Assembly: GCA_038214535.1 (NCBI GenBank)
Contig: JBBQRS010000014.1
Coordinates: 1-59,821 of the forward strand
Source: JBBQRS01 sp038214535
Lineage (GTDB): Bacteria; Chloroflexota; Anaerolineae; CG2-30-64-16
DNA: 59,821 bases
Reading direction: 5' to 3'
How positions within the stretch are numbered: the stretch's first letter is position 1; each line of letters starts with the position of its first letter. Positions 7,581 through 15,435 of the stretch are shown here, piece by piece. The notes under the pieces were generated by a model, which ran no database searches, was not told where the DNA came from, and saw only the letters and a list, made by a program, of their open reading frames with translations. A program made the position numbers and the translations under genes.

Positions 7581-8669
7581 ATGCAGCGTAAGATTCTTTT
7601 TGTTACCCTGGTTGCGATGTTGCTTGTCGGCCTGGTCGTCCCTGTGGCGTTCGCCGATGGCCCCGTCCAACCGGCGGCCGAGCAGTACTACGCCGGCGGC
7701 CCCAAGACTATCAAGTCCGCCGATGTCTTCGCCAACCTGAACGACGGCGACGACACCAACAACCCCTACCTGATTGACGTGCGCGCCGCGGCGGATTTCG
7801 CCAACGGCCACATCAAGGGCGCGAACAACGTGGACGTGAAGACCCTCTTCACCCCCGCCGAACTCGCCAAGTTGCCCATGGATCGCCAGATCGTCGTCAA
7901 CTGCTACAGCGGCCAGACCTCGGGCCAGGCTGTCGCCGCCCTGCGGATGCTCGGCTACGACGCTTACAGCCTGCTCTATGGCATCGGGAGCTGGGGCACG
8001 AACGACAAAGTGACCTACCCGTTCACCGCCGCGCAAAGCGGCAACTACCCGGTTGTCACCGAAGCAGCCACCCTCTCGGGTGAGAACGCCGCCCCCGCGC
8101 CGCTGGGCGACACCGTCTCCGCAGCCGCGAACGCCTATTTCTCCGGCGGCACCAAGAATATGAAGGCTGCCGACCTGTTCGCCAACCTGAACGACGGCGA
8201 CACCGACAACGACCCGGTCATCCTTGACTTCCGCTCGCCGGAAGACTACGCCCTCGGTCACATCAACGGCGCGGTCAACGCGAACATCAAGACCGCCTTC
8301 ACCACCGCCGAACTGGCGAAACTGCCTACCGACAAGCCGATCGTCGCCAATTGCTACAGCGGTCAGACCGCCAGCCAGGCCGTCGCCGGCCTGCGCATGT
8401 TGGGCTACGACGCGTACAATCTCTCCTTCGGCCTGCCGTCATGGGCCATCGTCCCGGGCGTTTCCGTGCCCGTGTGGGACGTCAGCAAGAGCGGCAACTA
8501 CCCGCTTGAGGTCACCGCGGAAGCCGCCCCGGCCGTCGTCGCAACCACCACGGATGCCGCGGCTGCCCCGGCCACCCTGCCCACCACCGGTGGGGCGTTC
8601 CCTGTTGAGCTGTTGATCCTGGCCGTCGCCATGAGCGGCGCCGGCGTCGCAGCACTGCGCAAGCACTAG
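7581..8669 (+). CDS. exported tandem rhodanese with LPXTG-like C-terminal anchor
   Basis: A 362-residue protein with a signal peptide (residues 1-26, ending PVAFADG), two rhodanese domains (about 45-165 and 190-300) and a C-terminal LPTTGG followed by about 20 hydrophobic residues and RKH. That tail has the form of a sortase anchor. Both domains keep the active-site cysteine in the loop NCYSGQT, and both contain LRMLGYDAY, so the domains are internal duplicates. Rhodaneses carry persulfide (or selenide) sulfur on this cysteine. The protein should act outside the cell on the surface. Its downstream neighbour on the same strand, 87 bp away, is the multihaem cytochrome lipoprotein. No sortase gene lies in the window, so anchoring is inferred. 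Confidence 0.88.
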   Translation: MQRKILFVTLVAMLLVGLVVPVAFADGPVQPAAEQYYAGGPKTIKSADVFANLNDGDDTNNPYLIDVRAAADFANGHIKGANNVDVKTLFTPAELAKLPMDRQIVVNCYSGQTSGQAVAALRMLGYDAYSLLYGIGSWGTNDKVTYPFTAAQSGNYPVVTEAATLSGENAAPAPLGDTVSAAANAYFSGGTKNMKAADLFANLNDGDTDNDPVILDFRSPEDYALGHINGAVNANIKTAFTTAELAKLPTDKPIVANCYSGQTASQAVAGLRMLGYDAYNLSFGLPSWAIVPGVSVPVWDVSKSGNYPLEVTAEAAPAVVATTTDAAAAPATLPTTGGAFPVELLILAVAMSGAGVAALRKH

Positions 8670-8680
8670 AACCACGCATC

Positions 8681-8723
8681 GCCCGGACTACCGCCTCCCA
8701 CCAGAGCAAGCGGTAGTCCGGGC
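8681..8723 (+). terminator. strong stem-loop between rhodanese and cytochrome
   Basis: GCCCGGACTACCG and CGGTAGTCCGGGC form a perfect 13-bp stem with a 17-nt loop. No T run follows; instead CATAATAT occurs twice in tandem (8723-8730 and 8735-8742). It may be a processing or stabilising hairpin, or a weak terminator that lowers cytochrome expression relative to rhodanese. Confidence 0.5.
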
Positions 8724-8756
8724 ATAATATTGCGCATAATATGATAAGGAGGAACC

Positions 8757-10244
8757 GTGAATCCCCGAATCACGGGGTGGATGCTGCCGGCATTACTCAT
8801 CCTGGCGTTCGTCGTCGCAGGTTGCGGCGGCGCGGCTCCTGCGGCCACGCAGGCGCCCCCCGCGCCGACTGAGGCGCCCGCCCAGGCTGAACCGACAGCC
8901 GTCCCACCCACGGCCGTCCCACCCACGGCCACCCTGGAACCGACCGATACCCCTGCGCCCACCGATACACCGGCGCCGACCGAAGAACCCACCGCAGCCC
9001 CCGTCGTCGTGGCCGATGCGACCAACTGCATCGCCTGTCACACCGATGAGGCCAAACTGCAAGAGCTTGCCGTAGAGGAGCCCCCCGCGGAGACACTCTC
9101 CGTCGGGGAAGGGTGAGGTGGTGATGTGCCTCCGGTGGAGGCATGGCAAAAGGTCTTCGTTGATCCCGTCAAGTTTGTCGAAAACGACATGCATGCGAAG
9201 GTCGCCACGTGTACCCAGTGCCACGGCGGCACCGATGCGGCGGAGATGGCAGCGGCCCACGAGGGCATGACCAAGAATGTCACCGCCCAGGTGGAGATGG
9301 TGACCGAAAAGTGCGGTTCCTGTCACAAGGAAATCACCGGGGCGCAGGTCAAGAGCCTGCACTTCACCGCGCACGGCTACGACACCATCATCAACCAGCG
9401 CCTCGGCGACGCGCCCGAATCACACGCGGCGTGGGAAGAAGCCCGGGCCAACCATTGCAGCTCGTGCCACGCGTCATGCGCCGACTGCCACGTCAGCCAG
9501 CCCGCGAGCGTGGGCGGCGGCCTGGTCAGCGGCCATCAGTTCAAGGCCACGCAGGCGTTCACCAAAACCTGCACCGGCTGTCACGGCTCGCGGATCAACA
9601 ACGAATACACCGGCCGCAACGAAGGCGTCCCGGCGGATGTACACTGGACCCAGGGGGGTATGCCCTGCTTCAAGTGCCACACCGGCGATGAGATGCACGG
9701 CATGACCGGCGAAAAAGCGGAGCGTTACGACGGCCCGCCCTCGCCCGCCTGCCTCGATTGTCACCCCGAGGTCGCGCCCGGCAAGGGCGAGATCATGCAG
9801 CACAACATCCACGGCGAGAAGCTGGCCTGCCAGGTCTGCCACTCCGTGGAAAACAAAAGCTGCTATAGCTGCCACGTGCAGACCAGCGAAGAAGGCGTGC
9901 CCTACTACAAGATCGAGCCGAGCGTCATGACCTTCAAGATCGGCTTGAATCCGAAAAAGAGCGAAGACCGCCCGTGGAACTACGTGGTGCTACGGCACGT
10001 CCCGGTTGACCCGACTGTCTTCGACTTCTACGGCGATGACGTGTTAGCGAACTTCGATGCGCTGCCGACGTGGAAATACGCCACGCCGCACAACATCCAG
10101 CGCAACACGCCGCAAAACGCGTCGTGCGACGCCTGTCACGGCAACGCCGACATCTTCCTGAGCGAAGCAGATCTCAAGGACTACGAGATCGAGGCGAACC
10201 AGGGCGTCATCCCGACGAACCTGCCGCCCAAGACCGGGCAATAG
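8757..10244 (+). CDS. 11-haem c-type cytochrome lipoprotein with in-frame TGA (candidate selenoprotein)
   Basis: One frame runs from GTG 8757 (preceded by AAGGAGG) to 10244 and is interrupted only by TGA at 9114-9116. The part before the TGA has a lipoprotein signal (VVAGCG), a Pro/Thr-rich spacer and the first haem motif, CIACH. The part after it carries ten more CxxCH motifs: CTQCH, CGSCH, CSSCH, CADCH, CTGCH, CFKCH, CLDCH, CQVCH, CYSCH and CDACH. The second part has no signal peptide of its own, so it makes sense only as a continuation. The residue context is VGEG-x-GGDVPP. A hairpin 11-27 nt after the TGA (9127-9143) fits a bacterial SECIS. Alternatives are a nonsense mutation, a sequencing error at a cysteine codon, or reinitiation at GTG 9126. 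Other genes here stop at TGA, so TGA is not generally reassigned. The likely role is extracellular electron transfer or periplasmic reduction; the substrate is unknown. Confidence 0.75.
9127..9143 (+). promoter_or_regulatory. candidate bacterial SECIS hairpin
   Basis: TGCCTCC, loop GGT, GGAGGCA: a perfect 7-bp stem, extendable by two G-U wobbles. The loop begins with GG and lies 17 nt after the TGA at 9114-9116. Bacterial SECIS elements have a small loop with G in the first two positions, 16-37 nt after UGA, so the geometry fits. Confidence 0.5.
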
Positions 10245-10271
10245 CCCGTAACTTCAGAAACCCGCAACTTC

Positions 10272-10312
10272 AGAAACCCGGTTTCCGGCTTCGCCGTAGA
10301 AACCGGGTTTCT
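10272..10312 (+). terminator. terminator-like palindrome, repeat family D
   Basis: AGAAACCCGGTTT and AAACCGGGTTTCT form a 13-bp stem with a 15-nt loop after the cytochrome gene. The same palindrome recurs at 11685-11715 after the next gene. Confidence 0.6.
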
Positions 10313-10352
10313 CTTAATTGTGCTAGAATCCAGATACTTCAAGGAGGCGACC

Positions 10353-11675
10353 ATGCTCTATCCCAACTCCCAACTCTACGATGACCTGCTGGACCAGATC
10401 ACGCGGCTGCCCGTGATTGATTGCCATGAGCATCTGTGCGGGCCCGCGTACAGGCCGCCCTACAAAGAGCCGATCGCGGCGCTGATCTTCGGTTATATGG
10501 CCTGCGACCTGCAATCGGCGGCCTTCGGCGTGCCGGCGCGCGAGCTACAGAAACTCGCCGATCATGAGGTATCCACCGACGCCAAGTGGCCCACCTTTGA
10601 ACGACTCTGGCGCGCCACCGAGCACACCGCCTATGCGCGTGTCACCAAACTGGTGCTGCAAGAGGTCTATGGCGAAATCGAAATGACGCGCGCCGCGCTC
10701 GACCGCGTGGCCGAGAAGCTGGCGGGCATGGATGAAGCGGCCTACTTCAAGTTCATTGATGACGCCGGGATCGAGATCATGCTCGTGGATGTCCTCGGCT
10801 GGATACCCGGCGGCATGGCGGACTTCCTGTCGGGCAAGATCACCTTTCCCGCGAAGTGGCGTCTGCTGATCTCGCTGCCGGGTTTCCATCCCACCAAACT
10901 CTCCTGGGGCGAAATCCAGACAGTTGGCGGCCTGGCAGACCAGCACGTCACCTCGCTGGATGAGTATCTGGAAGCCGTGTATCGGGTGTTCCAGCGCGCG
11001 ATCGAGCGGGGAGCGGTGGGGCTGAAAGACCAATCGGCCTACGAGCGCAGCCTCGCCTACGACCTGCCGCCGCGTGCCGACGCCGAACGGCTCTTCAACC
11101 GGGCACTGGCCGATCCGCTCAACGGACTGGGTTGGCCCGAAAGCAAGCCGCTCAATGACTTCCTGTTCCACCAGTACATGCGCTTCGCGCGCGATCTGGA
11201 GCTGCCGGTCCAGTTGCATACGGGCCACATGTCGGGAATCTACAATCGGGTGGAGAAGGCCAACGCCGCGCACCTGACCACGGCGCTGGAACTCCATCGC
11301 GAGGTTCGCTTCGACCTGTTCCACGGCAACTGGCCCTATCTCGGCGACTTCCTCTTCCTGGGCAAGAATTATCCCAATGTAGCGCTGGATCTCTGCTGGC
11401 TGCACATCATTGACCCGGCGTACAGCATCGAACTCCTGCAACGCGCCGTGCTCACCCTGCCGCACACGAAAATTCACGGCTTTGGCGGCGACTATCTCGA
11501 CGCCCCCGAATACGTGGTCGCCCACCTGACGCTGGCGCGCCGGAACATCGCGGCGGCGCTGACAGGGCTGGTTGAGGGTCACTGGCTGGAAGAAGAGCAA
11601 GCGCTGGGGCTGGCGAAAGACTGGCTATTCAACAACCCCAATCACTTCTTCGGGTTGGGGTGCGAGCCGATCTAG
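10353..11675 (+). CDS. amidohydrolase-family protein
   Basis: A 440-residue TIM-barrel amidohydrolase of the amidohydrolase 2 group, related in style to uronate isomerase. Metal-site elements are VIDCHEHLCGP near residue 23 (H-x-H), LQLHTGHM-like PVQLHTGHMSG near 290, HGNWPYLGDF near 327 and HGFGGDYLD near 378 with the late aspartate. ATG 10353 is chosen because AAGGAGG precedes it by 5 bp; an earlier in-frame TTG lacks this. It is flanked on both sides by family D palindromes, so it is probably a single-gene transcript. Substrate not predictable. Confidence 0.8.
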   Translation: MLYPNSQLYDDLLDQITRLPVIDCHEHLCGPAYRPPYKEPIAALIFGYMACDLQSAAFGVPARELQKLADHEVSTDAKWPTFERLWRATEHTAYARVTKLVLQEVYGEIEMTRAALDRVAEKLAGMDEAAYFKFIDDAGIEIMLVDVLGWIPGGMADFLSGKITFPAKWRLLISLPGFHPTKLSWGEIQTVGGLADQHVTSLDEYLEAVYRVFQRAIERGAVGLKDQSAYERSLAYDLPPRADAERLFNRALADPLNGLGWPESKPLNDFLFHQYMRFARDLELPVQLHTGHMSGIYNRVEKANAAHLTTALELHREVRFDLFHGNWPYLGDFLFLGKNYPNVALDLCWLHIIDPAYSIELLQRAVLTLPHTKIHGFGGDYLDAPEYVVAHLTLARRNIAAALTGLVEGHWLEEEQALGLAKDWLFNNPNHFFGLGCEPI

Positions 11676-11684
11676 AAATCCATG

Positions 11685-11715
11685 GAAACCCGGTTTCTCG
11701 CAGAAACCGGGTTTC
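11685..11715 (+). terminator. terminator-like palindrome, repeat family D
   Basis: GAAACCCGGTTTCT and AGAAACCGGGTTTC form a 14-bp stem with a 3-nt loop after the amidohydrolase gene. It shares the core AGAAACC(C/G)GGTTTC with 10272-10312. Confidence 0.6.
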
Positions 11716-11720
11716 TGCAC

Positions 11721-11726
11721 TATAAT
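11721..11726 (+). promoter_or_regulatory. -10 element of the YdcF-like gene (possible leaderless transcript)
   Basis: A consensus TATAAT ends 7 bp before the ATG at 11734, so transcription would start at or next to the start codon. No Shine-Dalgarno and no clear -35 are seen. Confidence 0.4.
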
Positions 11727-11733
11727 ATCCCCT

Positions 11734-12390
11734 ATGAGACGGGCTGTCGGCGTCGCTGTGCGGACTGTAGGGCTGGTCATCGGCGTTGTGCTGGCAGCCT
11801 TTGCCGTGCTCGTCTGGCAGGTTGACGCCCTGGGCCGGCGCGATGAGGCCCGCCCGGCAGATGCGATTGTCGTGCTGGGCGCACGGGTGAACGCAGACGG
11901 CAGCCCCGGCTCTGACCTGACCAGCCGCAGCTATCACGCCGTAGACCTGTGGCAGGCCGGCATTGCGCCGAACATCATCTGCACCGGCGGCTATGCCGGC
12001 GACCGGCTTTCGGCGGCGGCGGTCTGCGGGCGCTTCATCGCCGGGCTGGGCGTCCCGCGTGAGAACATCTGGCTGGCCGACGGCTCAACCAATACCGACG
12101 AAGACGCGCAGCGTGCCGCCGAGATCGTGTCGCGCAACGGCTGGCGCTCGGTGGTGCTGGTCAGCCATCCGCTGCATCTGTTCCGGGCGCGCTGGCTCTT
12201 CGACCGGGCGGGCGTGAACGCCGTCACCAGCCCGACCAGCACGGAAACGGATCGCATTTTCTGGCCGCTGCGCCTCTGGTATGCCACGCGTGAGGCGGGA
12301 GCCGTCGTCGTGACCGCGTTGGACGGCTTCGGCGCTGTGCCCGATGGAGTGATTGCCAGGCTTCAAAACTGGAGCGTCAACCTGCCCTGA
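11734..12390 (+). CDS. YdcF-family (DUF218) membrane-anchored protein
   Basis: A 218-residue protein with one N-terminal transmembrane helix (about residues 6-26) and a DUF218 domain. Family blocks are ADAIVVLGARVNADGSPG, NIICTGGYAG, NIWLADGSTNTDEDAQ and VVLVSHPLHLFRA. Members such as SanA and ElyC act in envelope barrier function or carrier-lipid metabolism, but the biochemical activity is unsettled. The ATG at 11734 is chosen because the helix begins directly after it; upstream sequence in frame lies in the amidohydrolase gene and the palindrome. Regulation may be leaderless (see 11721-11726). Confidence 0.8.
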   Translation: MRRAVGVAVRTVGLVIGVVLAAFAVLVWQVDALGRRDEARPADAIVVLGARVNADGSPGSDLTSRSYHAVDLWQAGIAPNIICTGGYAGDRLSAAAVCGRFIAGLGVPRENIWLADGSTNTDEDAQRAAEIVSRNGWRSVVLVSHPLHLFRARWLFDRAGVNAVTSPTSTETDRIFWPLRLWYATREAGAVVVTALDGFGAVPDGVIARLQNWSVNLP

Positions 12391-12398
12391 GATCAGCC

Positions 12399-12436
12399 CG
12401 TAGTCTAGCCCCTTGTGGGCGTCGGTGTTGAAGCTC
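12399..12436. repeat. repeat family B, copy 1 (partial)
   Basis: Contains TAGCCCCTTGTGGGCGTC, then GGTGTTGAAGCTC. The last 28 bp recur exactly at 12589-12616. Confidence 0.7.
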
Positions 12437-12588
12437 GTAATCTAAACGCACCGCAAGGTGAAAAAGCGCCCTACACTCTCGTGTGGGGACCCGTCGAGCC
12501 GGATTGATCCGGCGCTGTTAGGTAGTCCGGCGATTGATCGCCGGGCGGTCGCACGTGACCGGCCAACTTCACCCTGCGCTCGCTTCAA

Positions 12589-12675
12589 CCCCTTGTGGGC
12601 GTCGGTGTTGAAGCTCTCGTAGTGTAGCCCCTTGTGGGCGTCTGATACCGCGACGCCCACAAGGGGCTACACTAC
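12589..12675. repeat. repeat family B, copy 2 (full hairpin)
   Basis: A partial copy (12589-12616) is followed by a perfect 24-bp inverted repeat, 12619-12642 against 12652-12675, built on GCCCCTTGTGGGCGTC. It ends 28 bp before the radical SAM gene start. Confidence 0.85.
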
Positions 12676-12703
12676 GGGTTTCGAATATGTATTGAGGAAC
12701 TGC

Positions 12704-14428
12704 ATGAGTCGCTGGAAACAAACGGCGTCCGCTCGCACGCAACTGGCAAACGAGACGGGCGCAATTCATAAAGACCACGGGGGCAAGCTCACCGTCGCGC
12801 TGGCCTACCCGAACACCTACGCCGTGGGCATGTCCAGCCTGGCGCTCCACATCCTCTACCGCGAGTTCAACCGTCGCGCGGACGTGGTATGTGAGCGCGT
12901 CTTCTGGGACGCGTTCGCGGACGCACCGGAGGGCGCGGACCTCCTCTCGCTCGAATCGCAGACCCCGGTGGCCGACTTCGGCGTCTGGGCCTTCACCGTC
13001 TCGTTCGAGATGGATTACTTCAACATCATCGCCATGCTGCGCCGCGCGGGCGTGCCACCGCTGGCCGCCGACCGCCGCGATGAGGGCTGGCCCCTGCTGA
13101 TTGCAGGCGGGCCGGCCGTCTCGATGAACCCCGAACCGATGGCCCCCTTCTTCGACGCGATCATCATCGGTGAGGCCGAAGAGTTGCTGCCCGGCCTGAT
13201 CGAGCTGATGCACGACGGCATCCTGGACGACGAGCGCGAACGCCTGCTCGACGCCTTCGATGCGCTGCCGGGCGTCTACGTGCCGGCGCGCGGCGCGCCG
13301 GGCGCGCCGCGCCGCATCGAGCGCCTCTGGGTGCGCGACCTCGCACGCGTCGAGCCGATGTCGTGCCTCTACACGCCCGACGCCGAGTTGGGCGACCGGC
13401 ACCTGATCGAGATTGCGCGCGGCTGTGGGCGGGGTTGCCGCTTCTGCCTCGCCGGTTATGTCTACCGTCCCCCGCGCGAACAGCCGGTCGAGAACATCCT
13501 CGCCTGGGCGCGCGAAGGCATCGAACGGGCGTGGAGCGAAGGGCGCGACCTGGCGGGCGTGGGCCTCGTCTCCGCGGCCGTCTCCGACCACAGCCAGATT
13601 GACGAGTTGGCCGAGGCGTTGCGCGCGATGGACGCCCGCATCAGCATCAGCTCCATGCGCACCGACCCGATCAGCGTGCCGATGGTGCGCGCGTTGGCCG
13701 AAAGCGGCACACAAACCCTGACCATCGCGCCCGAAGCAGGCACGGAGCGGCTGCGCACGGTCATCAACAAGGGCCAAAGCGAGGAAAGCCTGCTGGCCGC
13801 CGTCGAGCTGGCGCAAGCGCTCGGCTTCCCCCAACTCAAGCTCTATTTCATGATCGGGCATCCGAGCGAGACGGACGAAGACATCCAGGGCATCATTGAC
13901 TTGACGCTCAAGGCGCGGGCGATCTTCCGGCGCAACCTTAGCATCAACGCGACGCCCTTCGTGCCCAAGCCGCACACCCCTTTCCAGTGGGCCGCCATGA
14001 CGCCCGCAAACGTCATCGGCGCGCGCCAGAAGCAGCTTCAGCGCGCGCTGGGCCGCAGCCAGATCCGCGTCAACGCGGATTCCGCCGCCTGGGCCGAGGT
14101 GCAGGGCGTGCTCTCGCGCGGCGACCGGCGATTGGCTCCGGTGTTGCTGGAGCTGGAGCGCCCCACCCCGGCCGCAATGCGCGCGGCGCTGGCGCGCCAC
14201 GGCCTCTCGCCGCAGGACTTCCTGGGCGCACGCGCTCCCGGCGAGCCGTTACCGTGGGACATCGTGGAAAGCGGCGTGCGCCCACAATACTTGCGCTATG
14301 AATATAACATGGCCGCAAAGGACAAGCCGGGGTTGCATTGCCCACCCGGCGCGCTGGATTGCGTGACGTGCGGCGTGTGCAGCACGGAAATCACGCTGAT
14401 GCCAGACGTGGCCTTGAGTCGCGTGTAA
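12704..14428 (+). CDS. TIGR03960-type radical SAM protein
   Basis: A 574-residue radical SAM enzyme with an N-terminal B12-binding-like region (residues 20-200, YPNTYAVGMSSLALH and SLESQTPVADF) and the radical SAM core. The cluster motif is IARGCGRGCRFCLAG at about 235, with the C-x3-C-x2-C cysteines. Later blocks are TLTIAPEAGTERLR and KLYFMIGHPSETDEDI. The C-terminus has LDCVTCGVC, possibly a second metal site. In many bacteria this family is fused to, or next to, a DUF2344 protein that acts in tRNA or ribosome modification; no such gene is adjacent here. ATG 12704 is chosen because an upstream in-frame ATG lies inside the family B hairpin. Confidence 0.85.
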   Translation: MSRWKQTASARTQLANETGAIHKDHGGKLTVALAYPNTYAVGMSSLALHILYREFNRRADVVCERVFWDAFADAPEGADLLSLESQTPVADFGVWAFTVSFEMDYFNIIAMLRRAGVPPLAADRRDEGWPLLIAGGPAVSMNPEPMAPFFDAIIIGEAEELLPGLIELMHDGILDDERERLLDAFDALPGVYVPARGAPGAPRRIERLWVRDLARVEPMSCLYTPDAELGDRHLIEIARGCGRGCRFCLAGYVYRPPREQPVENILAWAREGIERAWSEGRDLAGVGLVSAAVSDHSQIDELAEALRAMDARISISSMRTDPISVPMVRALAESGTQTLTIAPEAGTERLRTVINKGQSEESLLAAVELAQALGFPQLKLYFMIGHPSETDEDIQGIIDLTLKARAIFRRNLSINATPFVPKPHTPFQWAAMTPANVIGARQKQLQRALGRSQIRVNADSAAWAEVQGVLSRGDRRLAPVLLELERPTPAAMRAALARHGLSPQDFLGARAPGEPLPWDIVESGVRPQYLRYEYNMAAKDKPGLHCPPGALDCVTCGVCSTEITLMPDVALSRV

Positions 14429-14483
14429 GCTGGTTTTTTGTCATTATGATACCCCGCGGAGATGAAACAAACAGGATAAGAAC

Positions 14484-15269
14484 TTGAATCGTCAACAACA
14501 CAACGGCCTGGCGTACTACACCTTCGCCGCGCTGGAGGGCTTCCCCGAAGTGGTGCATGGCGTCACCACCCGGCACGGCGGCGTCAGCAGCGGCCAATAC
14601 AGCACGCTCAACCTGACCAAGTCAGTGGGCGATGCGCCCGAGGCCGTCGAGGAGAATCTGCGCCGGGTGGCCGAGGCGGTCGGCTTCACGCGCGCCGATC
14701 TGGTCAGCCCGACGCAGCGCCACACCGCCAACGTGCAGCGCGTGGGCAAAGGCGACCGCGGCTCGATTTGCGAAGGTTGCGACACGTTGATCACCGATGC
14801 GCCCGGCGTGCCGATCCTCCTGCGCTACGCCGATTGCACGCCGATCCTGATCTACGACCCGGCGCATCGCGCGTTTGCCGTGGTGCATAGCGGTTGGCGC
14901 GGCACGATGCAGGCCGCCGCCCGCGTCGCCGTCGAGGCGCTGACCGCGACCTACGGCAGCCGCCCCGCCGATATGGTGGCCGGGGTCGGTCCCAGCATTG
15001 GGCCGTGCTGCTATGAGGTGGGCGATGACGTGGTAAACGCCGCGCACGCCGCCTTCGGCGAGACGAACGGCCTGCTTTCGGACGGGCCTAACGTCCGAAA
15101 GCACTTCGACCTGTGGGCCGCCAACCGCCGCTGGCTGGAAGAAGCCGGCGTCGGCCAGATCGAGGTCGGCGGGCTGTGTACCGCGTGTCGCATGGATGAA
15201 TTCTATTCATATCGCGCGAACAAAGGGAAGACAGGTCACTTCGGCGCGGTCATGGCTCTGCGAGAATAG
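14484..15269 (+). CDS. pgeF: peptidoglycan editing factor PgeF (laccase-domain, YfiH family)
   Basis: A 261-residue protein of the YfiH/PgeF family, a zinc-dependent hydrolase that removes mis-incorporated residues (L-serine in place of L-alanine) from UDP-MurNAc precursors. Family blocks are VTTRHGGVSSGQYSTLNL, PTQRHTANV, ADCTPILIYD, VVHSGWRGT and GPSIGPCCYEVGDDV. The metal ligands H, C and H in RHTA, ADC and HSGW are all present. The start is a TTG with AGGA 7 bp upstream. No other cell-wall gene is adjacent. Confidence 0.9.
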   Translation: MNRQQHNGLAYYTFAALEGFPEVVHGVTTRHGGVSSGQYSTLNLTKSVGDAPEAVEENLRRVAEAVGFTRADLVSPTQRHTANVQRVGKGDRGSICEGCDTLITDAPGVPILLRYADCTPILIYDPAHRAFAVVHSGWRGTMQAAARVAVEALTATYGSRPADMVAGVGPSIGPCCYEVGDDVVNAAHAAFGETNGLLSDGPNVRKHFDLWAANRRWLEEAGVGQIEVGGLCTACRMDEFYSYRANKGKTGHFGAVMALRE

Positions 15270-15289
15270 AGATGCGTCACGCCAATACT

Positions 15290-15421
15290 AAGAATCTATC
15301 CGAATCTCCCAGATCAGCATGTCTTTCCCTTTGTAGTGACGGCTTTAGCCGTTGGGGCGCACAACAACGGCTAAAGCCGTCACTGCGAAGGAGAGCGATG
15401 CGCAGTTTTCAGATAGGCATT
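15290..15421. repeat. repeat family A, copy 1 (MITE-like)
   Basis: An element of about 132 bp begins AAGAATCTATCCGAAT and ends AGTTTTCAGATAGGCATT, giving imperfect terminal inverted repeats. Inside is the arm GTAGTGACGGCTTTAGCCGT mirrored by ACGGCTAAAGCCGTCACT. It ends 14 bp before the YggS-family start. Confidence 0.8.
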
Positions 15422-15435
15422 AAGGCAGAGATAAA

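Larger units (their letters stand above)
12391..12703. other. 313-bp gap with family B repeats and a candidate folded RNA
   Basis: No gene is seen. The gap holds a 28-bp exact direct repeat (12409-12436 and 12589-12616). Between the copies, GGTGAA (12457-12462) and TTCACC (12568-12573) could close a multibranch fold with hairpins at 12469-12488, 12498-12513, 12527-12544 and 12546-12561. The second and third share the loop ATTGAT. A 24-bp perfect hairpin follows at 12619-12675. Confidence 0.5.

Noticed and set aside
9126..10244. Separate gene for a ten-haem cytochrome starting at GTG 9126
   Set aside because: No export signal or good Shine-Dalgarno, and the frame continues upstream into a lipoprotein signal and a first haem motif. 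Treated as one gene with an internal TGA, though reinitiation cannot be excluded.
8757..10244. General reassignment of TGA to an amino acid in this genome
   Set aside because: Several well-supported genes end at TGA (for example proC at 17015-17017 and the GH13 gene at 55214-55216), so TGA is a normal stop codon here.
11734..12390. Phosphatase or DD-peptidase function for the YdcF-like protein
   Set aside because: Only DUF218 family blocks are visible; none of the serine-acylase or HAD motifs is present.
12409..12616. CRISPR array, suggested by an exact 28-bp direct repeat
   Set aside because: Only two copies, separated by 152 bp with internal hairpins, and the repeat belongs to a dispersed family. 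No cas gene is near.
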